Assembly: GCA_013138865.1 (NCBI GenBank)
Contig: WTBY01000005.1
Location: 62,001-126,000 of the forward strand
Reading direction: 5' to 3'
Source of the DNA: Helicobacteraceae bacterium
GTDB taxonomy: Bacteria; Campylobacterota; Campylobacteria; Campylobacterales; Sulfurimonadaceae
DNA: 64,000 nucleotides
Position numbers and translations under genes: made by a program. Of this stretch, positions 60,131-64,000 are shown in pieces; position 1 is the stretch's first letter, and every line of letters begins with the position of its first letter. Under the pieces are notes generated by a model. It had not been told where the DNA came from and made no database searches. It saw only the letters and a program-made list of their open reading frames with translations.

Positions 60131-61224
60131 TGAAAAAACTATTTAATGGTATGTATAAAGATAAGACAGTATTGGTTACAGGTCATACTGGATTTAAGGG
60201 TTCATGGCTTTGTCTATGGCTATGTGAAATGGGTGCTAATGTAGTTGGATATTCACTTGAAGCACCTACACGTCCAAATCATATAGAACTATTAGATTTA
60301 GATATGGTTTCTATTATTGGAGATATAAGAGATTTAGATAAATTAAATAAAACTTTTGAACAATATAGACCAGATATTGTACTTCATCTTGCAGCTCAAG
60401 CACTTGTAAGACTTTCTTATGAAAATCCAATAGAAACTTATGAAACAAATGTAATGGGCACCTTAAAAGTATTGGAAGCTTGTAGAAACAATAATATAAA
60501 AGCAATAGTAAATATTACAAGTGATAAAGCATATGAAAATAAAGAATGGATATATGGTTATAGAGAAAATGACCCACTAGGAGGATATGACCCATATAGT
60601 TCTTCAAAAGCTTGTGCTGATATTTTAGTAAATTCATACAGAAATTCTTATTTTAATATAAGTGAATATAAAAAATCACACCATACATTGATAGCATCTT
60701 GTAGAGCAGGTAATGTAATAGGTGGTGGAGATTGGGCGAAGGATAGATTGATAACAGATATTATGTTGTCAGTATCTCAAAATAAAAAAGTAAGTATAAG
60801 AAACCCATATGCTACAAGACCATGGCAACATGTATTAGAACCACTTAGTGGATATTTGGCTATTGGTCAAAAACTATTAGAAGAAAAAGTTGAATTTTCA
60901 GATGCTTGGAATTTTGCTCCAAGTGATGAAGGTACTATAACAGTAGAACAAGTAGTTAAGAATGTAAAAAAATATTGGAATAAAATTGATTATGAGATAA
61001 ATAAAGCGACACGTACTCTACATGAAGCTAATTTACTTAAGCTTGATTGTTCTAAAGCACATATACACTTAAATTGGAAAGGTGTATGGAGTAGTGATAA
61101 GACTTTTGAAATGACAGTTAATTGGTATAAAAAGTTTTATGAAAATAATAAAGTAGTGACAGATAAAGATTTAAAAGAGTATATTGTTAATGCTAAAGTA
61201 AATAATTTAGAATGGAGCAAATAG
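60130..61224 (+). CDS. rfbG: CDP-glucose 4,6-dehydratase
   Basis: Start at the ATG overlapping the rfbF stop (60130) rather than a TTG 15 bases earlier. 364 residues. VLVTGHTGFKGSWLCLWL (Rossmann), VNITSDKAYENKEWIYGYRE, YDPYSSSKACADIL (catalytic region) and RAGNVIGGGDWAKDRL. It makes CDP-4-keto-6-deoxyglucose. Confidence 0.95.
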   Translation: MKKLFNGMYKDKTVLVTGHTGFKGSWLCLWLCEMGANVVGYSLEAPTRPNHIELLDLDMVSIIGDIRDLDKLNKTFEQYRPDIVLHLAAQALVRLSYENPIETYETNVMGTLKVLEACRNNNIKAIVNITSDKAYENKEWIYGYRENDPLGGYDPYSSSKACADILVNSYRNSYFNISEYKKSHHTLIASCRAGNVIGGGDWAKDRLITDIMLSVSQNKKVSIRNPYATRPWQHVLEPLSGYLAIGQKLLEEKVEFSDAWNFAPSDEGTITVEQVVKNVKKYWNKIDYEINKATRTLHEANLLKLDCSKAHIHLNWKGVWSSDKTFEMTVNWYKKFYENNKVVTDKDLKEYIVNAKVNNLEWSK

Positions 61225-62555
61225 TGTTAAAACAAGAACAGCTTAAACAAGAAATATTAGATAAAACAAAAGAATATTATGAATTAGTCCATAAACCACA
61301 ACAAGAGAAAGAATTTGTAGATGGCGAAAGTAGAGTGAATTATGCAGGTAGAGTATTTGATGATACTGAGATGAGATACCTAGTAGATAGTTCACTTGAC
61401 TTCTGGCTTACCTATGGTGAATATTCTAAAAAATTTGAAAATAAACTATCAGAATTTTTAAATGTAAGATGGACACTTTTAGTCAATAGTGGAAGTTCTG
61501 CAAACCTTTTAGCTTTTTATGCATTAACATCTCCATTATTAAAAGATAGACAAGTAAAAAGAGGTGATGAAGTTATAACTGTTGCAGCTTGTTTTCCTAC
61601 TACTATTACACCTATTGTACAGTATGGAGCAGTTCCTGTATTTGTTGATATGGAATTAATAAATTTTAATATAGATGTGTCTCAATTAGAAGGTGCCTTA
61701 AGCTCTAAAACAAAAGCGGTTATGATTGCTCATACTCTTGGAAATCCATTTAATATAAAAGCAGTAAAAGCGTTTTGTGATAAATATAATCTTTGGCTTA
61801 TAGAAGATAACTGTGATGCTTTAGGTTCAACGTATGAAAATAAGCTTACCGGTACTTGGGGAGATATAGGAACTAGTAGTTTTTATCCTCCTCATCATAT
61901 GACGATGGGTGAAGGTGGTGCAACATACACTGACAATCCTCTTTTACAGAAGATTATGCTGAGTATGAGGGATTGGGGTAGGGACTGTTGGTGTGATAGT
62001 GGAGTCGATAATACTTGTAACTCTAGATTTTCAAAAAGTTTTGGAACACTACCAAAAGGTTATGATCACAAGTATGTATATTCTCACTTTGGGTTTAATT
62101 TAAAAGTTTCAGATATGCAAGCAGCTGTTGGTGTTGCTCAACTTGAAAAATTTCCAACATTTGTTGAAATAAGAAAAATAAACTTTAAAAAATTATATAA
62201 TGGTCTTAAAGATTTAAAAGAATTTTTATTAGTTGAAACACAACCTAATTCTGATCCTAGTTGGTTTGGATTTTTGATGACATTGAAAGATGATATTAAA
62301 TTTACTAGAAATGATTTATCTCAATTTTTAGAAGATAATAAAATACAAACTAGAAATTTATTTACTGGAAATATTTTAAGACATCCATTATTTGATAAAA
62401 TGGTAGAGAACACTGACTATAGAGTAATTGGAGAATTACTAAATACTGATAAAATTATGAATGATAGTCTTTGGATAGGAGTATATCCAGGTATGGGTGA
62501 TAATGCTATAGAATATATGATTAAAAAAATAAAGGAGTTTATAAATGCAAGATAA
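61224..62555 (+). CDS. rfbH: CDP-4-keto-6-deoxyglucose-3-dehydrase
   Basis: Start taken as GTG at 61224 because GGAG lies six bases upstream and the codon overlaps the rfbG stop; an ATG at 61212 is possible. 443 residues. YAGRVFDDTEMRYLVDSSLD, VNSGSSANLLAFYAL, LIEDNCDALGSTYENKLTGTWGD and SFYPPHHMTMGEGG, where His replaces the PLP Lys, the hallmark of RfbH (PMP and [2Fe-2S] enzyme). Cys-rich CWCDSGVDNTCNSRF is the iron-sulfur region. Removes the 3-OH of the sugar. The reductase (RfbI-type) partner is not in the window. Confidence 0.95.
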   Translation: MLKQEQLKQEILDKTKEYYELVHKPQQEKEFVDGESRVNYAGRVFDDTEMRYLVDSSLDFWLTYGEYSKKFENKLSEFLNVRWTLLVNSGSSANLLAFYALTSPLLKDRQVKRGDEVITVAACFPTTITPIVQYGAVPVFVDMELINFNIDVSQLEGALSSKTKAVMIAHTLGNPFNIKAVKAFCDKYNLWLIEDNCDALGSTYENKLTGTWGDIGTSSFYPPHHMTMGEGGATYTDNPLLQKIMLSMRDWGRDCWCDSGVDNTCNSRFSKSFGTLPKGYDHKYVYSHFGFNLKVSDMQAAVGVAQLEKFPTFVEIRKINFKKLYNGLKDLKEFLLVETQPNSDPSWFGFLMTLKDDIKFTRNDLSQFLEDNKIQTRNLFTGNILRHPLFDKMVENTDYRVIGELLNTDKIMNDSLWIGVYPGMGDNAIEYMIKKIKEFINAR

Positions 62556-63579
62556 TAAATATTTACTTTCAATATGTATACCAACTTTTAATAGAGCAGG
62601 ATATTTAGATAAGAACTTAAAATTTCTTAGTGAACAGAAAGATATAGATAAAGTTCAAATAGTTGTTGCTGATAACTGTTCAACAGATAATACTTTTGAC
62701 ATAGTAAATAAATATAATTGTTCTTTAAATCTTAAATATTTTAAACATTCTAAGAATGTTGGGATATATTCTAATTTAGATAGTTTAGCTGGTATTTCTG
62801 ATGCTACATATATATGGATACTTGGAGATGATGATATTATCGCAGAAAATTCAATTCCTAAAGTACTAAAAATTATAAAAGATAAAGATATTAACTTATG
62901 TTATGTCAATCAAAAAATGTATGAGTCAAATATACCTAAAACAAATATACCTAAAACAATTAAAATAAACCAAGATAAAATATATAAAGATGGTAGAGAC
63001 CTATTTGTAGATGTTTCTATGACCTTGCAATTTATTTCTGCTATTATTATTAAAAAAGAAAAAATGATAAAGGCGATTAAAAAATATAATAATATTTTTA
63101 TTGTAGAAAGACATGTTATTCAGTTCCTAGATGTTATGAGCAAAGGGAAATGTTATTTAGTATCAGAACCTTTAATATTAATTGGGTATTCAGATGAAAA
63201 ATTATCAAGAAATAAATATGATGAAACTACTTTTTTTGGTGATGATTGTAAAACAAAGAAATTTGATTGGTATGATATATTTTTTAGATTACCAAATTAC
63301 TATATACAGTATGCTCAAGAAAATCTTGGCTATAAAGATAAACATTTGAATTATTTTAAGTATTATCAAAATAAACAATTTTTAAAAACTTATATCTATT
63401 CTAAAAAAGAGGGTAATTATGATAAGTACAAGCATATATCTATAACGCAAGGTAAAAATGTTTTATTTGGCTTTATTTTTAAAGCTTTATTTGTAATATC
63501 ATATATAACACCACCTTTTATATTGAAAGGTTTATGGTTTATTTTTGTAAAAATAAAAAAGATTATACTTGCAAACTAA
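62545..63579 (+). CDS. Glycosyltransferase family 2
   Basis: 344 residues. LSICIPTFNRAGYLDKNLKF, QIVVADNCSTDNTFDIV, YIWILGDDDIIAENSI (GDDD metal site). A hydrophobic C-terminal region (about 315-335) may anchor it. Of the abequosyl/tyvelosyl-transferase-like type often near rfbFGH, so it may transfer the dideoxyhexose. Overlaps rfbH and the flippase gene by 11 bases each. Confidence 0.87.
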   Translation: MQDNKYLLSICIPTFNRAGYLDKNLKFLSEQKDIDKVQIVVADNCSTDNTFDIVNKYNCSLNLKYFKHSKNVGIYSNLDSLAGISDATYIWILGDDDIIAENSIPKVLKIIKDKDINLCYVNQKMYESNIPKTNIPKTIKINQDKIYKDGRDLFVDVSMTLQFISAIIIKKEKMIKAIKKYNNIFIVERHVIQFLDVMSKGKCYLVSEPLILIGYSDEKLSRNKYDETTFFGDDCKTKKFDWYDIFFRLPNYYIQYAQENLGYKDKHLNYFKYYQNKQFLKTYIYSKKEGNYDKYKHISITQGKNVLFGFIFKALFVISYITPPFILKGLWFIFVKIKKIILAN

Positions 63580-64000
63580 AGATAGAATACTAAATGCATT
63601 GAAACATAGTTTAGGTTCACAAGTGTTGTCAGTATCAAATCAAATTATATTAATTCCTTTATTTTTATATTTTTGGGGAATTGAAAAATATGGTATTTGG
63701 TTAACTATTATTGCATTTGCTCAGTGGTTTTCATTAGTTGACTTTGGTATAGGTCATTATCTCCCAAATAGATTAACAGTATTGAAAAATAGAAATAAAT
63801 TAAAAGAGTACAATCTGGTATTTGGAACTTTTATATCAGTAAATATTATTTTATCATTATTCTTTGTATGTGTGGGAATAATATTTTCATTTGTAATATC
63901 TAAATATGAGATTATAAATATATCTAATATAATTACAAATTATGAATTGATAATAACATTGATTTTATTTATTATTTACAATATTTTTCAATCAATTACA
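63569..64000 (+). CDS. Wzx-like polysaccharide flippase, 3' truncated by window edge
   Basis: TTG start at 63569; 144 codons are visible. NALKHSLGSQVLSVSNQIILIPLFLYFWGIEKYG and WFSLVDFGIGHYLPNRL show the first helices of the MATE/Wzx (PST) family. Further hydrophobic segments follow to the edge. It would flip the lipid-linked repeat unit to the periplasm. Start codon and RBS are weak, so an upstream coupling from the GT2 gene is likely. Confidence 0.8.
   Translation, partial: MQTKDRILNALKHSLGSQVLSVSNQIILIPLFLYFWGIEKYGIWLTIIAFAQWFSLVDFGIGHYLPNRLTVLKNRNKLKEYNLVFGTFISVNIILSLFFVCVGIIFSFVISKYEIINISNIITNYELIITLILFIIYNIFQSIT

Noticed and set aside
1-64000. tRNA, rRNA, phage, insertion-sequence or integrase genes
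   Set aside because: I looked for typical tRNA arms, transposase and integrase motifs and saw none; mobility is inferred only from repeats and remnants.

Overview
The window is an AT-rich stretch that is almost entirely a surface-glycan biosynthesis locus with an embedded island of toxin-antitoxin (TA) modules, small membrane-protein genes and gene remnants. The best fit is a Campylobacterota (epsilonproteobacterial) genome, Sulfurimonas/Sulfuricurvum-like. The reasons are a full-length bacterial oligosaccharyltransferase of Campylobacter PglB size with WWDYG, a Campylobacter-type phosphoramidate pathway, a G9 tract inside a gene, and frequent TTG starts. This assignment is inference; no rRNA or housekeeping marker is present.

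Region 1 (1-4560): the end of manC, then gmd and fcl, make GDP-L-fucose. After them come a pair of small membrane proteins and a stator-like pair, in which a ComEA-type helix-hairpin-helix is fused to a MotA/ExbB-like membrane unit and is followed by a ZorB/OmpA-like protein. Region 2 (4851-19830): glycosyltransferases (including a GT11 alpha-1,2-fucosyltransferase and a GT61), methyltransferases, a Gtr-like trio (DPM1-type GT2, GtrA, GT39), one MNT-HEPN TA pair, a Uma2 nuclease and a DUF234-type ATPase. Region 3 (19850-28632): a sequon-rich lipoprotein directly upstream of pglB, a duplicated coiled-coil membrane protein (one copy nonsense-mutated), an XRE regulator with a G9 tract, comEA and a WecA-family initiating transferase.

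Region 4 (28625-33552): cysC, cysD and cysN for sulfate activation. CysN is fused in frame to a PemK/MazF-type toxin domain. A DUF2061-APS-kinase fusion follows an MNT-HEPN pair. Region 5 (33555-43530): the TA island. It holds three further MNT-HEPN pairs, hipA-hipB, a PemK pair, ORF6N genes and repeated two-gene small membrane modules. It also holds remnants of gmd, asnB, an MNT gene and an alpha/beta-hydrolase; several remnants keep both gene ends but lack the middle, and two TA pairs sit between direct repeats.

Region 6 (43558-64000): a second, very AT-rich glycan cluster. It has asnB, a DegT aminotransferase, cupin, many glycosyltransferases, FkbM and other methyltransferases, and a three-gene block that matches the Campylobacter capsule O-methyl phosphoramidate pathway (a nucleotidyltransferase-glutamine kinase fusion, a gamma-glutamyl hydrolase and a cytidylyltransferase). 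It continues with a CDP-glycerol-type polymerase, rfbFGH for a CDP-3,6-dideoxyhexose and the start of a Wzx-like flippase cut by the window edge. Taken together the window can make nucleotide sugars, assemble a lipid-linked glycan, decorate it, flip it and, through PglB, possibly attach it to protein. The TA island appears to have expanded by duplication and decay inside this locus.
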